From the NCBI GenBank assembly GCA_947457325.1, contig CANGVU010000062.1:1-6996 (forward strand): 6,996 nucleotides of DNA, read 5' to 3'. The notes below the pieces were generated by a model. The model had not been told where the DNA came from. It saw nothing but the letters and a program-made list of their open reading frames with translations, and did no database searches. The DNA is from Flavobacteriales bacterium. GTDB lineage: Bacteria; Bacteroidota; Bacteroidia; Flavobacteriales_D; Sanyastnellaceae. Numbering within the stretch: position 1 is the first letter of the stretch; every line of letters starts with the position of its first letter. Position numbers and translations under genes: made by a program. Below are positions 6,413 through 6,996 of this stretch, piece after piece.

Positions 6413-6996
6413 ATGAAATACCCTTTGATTTTATTGTTTTGGGCTTTGGCTTTTGGGATATGTGCTCAAGCTCCGCAGCGCATTCCTTACCAGGCTGTCG
6501 TTCGCAACACAGACGGAACAATCATGTCCAGTATGGCGGTCACCATCATTTTTAAAATACACGACGCCACAGCCAATGGAACGGTGGTCTATGAAGAGAC
6601 ACATGCCACCACCACCAACGCACAAGGGTTGGTGAGTTTGAATGTGGGCGGCGGTACAATAGTGTCAGGAACATTTGGCAATATCCAATGGGGTGCGGGA
6701 AGTAAGTTTATGCAAGTACTGATGAATGCCGGTAATGGAAGTATTGATCTGGGCACCCAGCAGATGATGAGCGTGCCGTATGCGTTGTATGCGGAGGACG
6801 TGAATGTGCGAGTGAGCGCAACGGGAGATAGTTTGTTCATTGGGGATCAGGTATCGATTGTGCCAGGAGTGAGCGCGGCCAATGCTATTCCGGGATGCAC
6901 CAACAGCCAGGCCTGTAATTTTAATCCATCCGCGACAGCAGACAATGGTAGTTGCCTTATTGTTGGAAGTGCTTGTGATGATGGAAACGCGAACAC
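6413..6996 (+). CDS. Secreted Flavobacteriales-type protein with Cys-rich motifs (3' partial)
   Basis: The first 194 codons are visible and the frame is open at the right edge. Residues 1-19 form a signal peptide with a hydrophobic core (LILLFWALAFGI) and a probable cleavage near ICA/QAPQ; there is no good lipobox. The following region (about 20-128) is a family common in Bacteroidetes secreted proteins: RIPYQAVVRN, TIIFKIHD, VVYEETHATT, NAQGLVSLNVG, then SGTFGNIQWG, KFMQVLM and QQMMSVPYALYAED. A short link SATGDSLFIGDQVSIVPGVS (135-154) precedes CTNSQACNFNPSA and NGSC (162-181) and SACDDGNAN, motifs that usually repeat in long surface proteins ending in a T9SS sorting tail. That tail would lie outside the window. 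The exact role is unknown; a surface or appendage-like protein is inferred. Base composition is GC-richer than the central gene pair. Confidence 0.88.
   Translation, partial: MKYPLILLFWALAFGICAQAPQRIPYQAVVRNTDGTIMSSMAVTIIFKIHDATANGTVVYEETHATTTNAQGLVSLNVGGGTIVSGTFGNIQWGAGSKFMQVLMNAGNGSIDLGTQQMMSVPYALYAEDVNVRVSATGDSLFIGDQVSIVPGVSAANAIPGCTNSQACNFNPSATADNGSCLIVGSACDDGNAN

Noticed and set aside
6453..6840. Alternative frames in both directions over the last gene
   Set aside because: The frame from 6413 has a signal peptide, a recognisable secreted-protein family and a promoter; the others show none of these.

Overview
The window looks like a piece of a Bacteroidetes (Bacteroidota) chromosome, probably from the order Flavobacteriales. 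Three things point there. The first gene is a long cell-surface protein of PKD-like modules ending in a type B type IX secretion (T9SS) sorting domain. The last gene has the 'IPYQAV.RN' secreted N-terminus and CT..ACN.NPSA cysteine motifs common in that group. The visible promoters resemble the Bacteroidetes TAnnTTTG -7 element instead of a sigma70 TATAAT box. Shine-Dalgarno sequences are almost absent, which also fits. No tRNA, rRNA, CRISPR, insertion sequence or phage gene was seen, and no gene-free stretch is longer than about 140 bases.

Layout. From 1 to 2903 (+) is the 3' part of the giant PKD-module surface protein; its true start lies upstream of the window. From 2907 to 3768 (-) is a two-gene operon: a small ABM/CrtA-like dimeric alpha/beta-barrel protein starting at a GTG codon, then a dihydrofolate-reductase/RibD-C-like protein. 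A 112-base divergent promoter region follows. From 3881 to 5948 (+) are two overlapping genes: a CE4-like polysaccharide deacetylase with a HDVDH motif and a GNAT-type acyltransferase. Both are clearly more AT-rich than everything around them and look like an exopolysaccharide or glycan-modification pair. From 5922 to 6272 (-) is a second small ABM-type (YqjZ/HmoA-like) protein whose tail overlaps the acyltransferase gene by 27 bases. A 140-base divergent region follows, and from 6413 (+) to the window end is the 5' part of a secreted, cysteine-containing surface protein.

How the parts may work together. The first and last genes make exported surface proteins. The central pair probably removes and adds acyl groups on a sugar or glycan intermediate in the cytoplasm. 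The three minus-strand genes are small soluble proteins with no evident link to the surface genes. The most notable non-coding signal is positional. All four genes that begin a transcription unit here have a TAnnTTTG-like box ending exactly four bases before the start codon. This suggests transcripts that begin at, or within a base or two of, the start codon (leaderless mRNAs). The two genes internal to operons lack such a box. No clearly new multi-gene system was found; the deacetylase/acyltransferase pair is the best candidate for an acquired functional unit.
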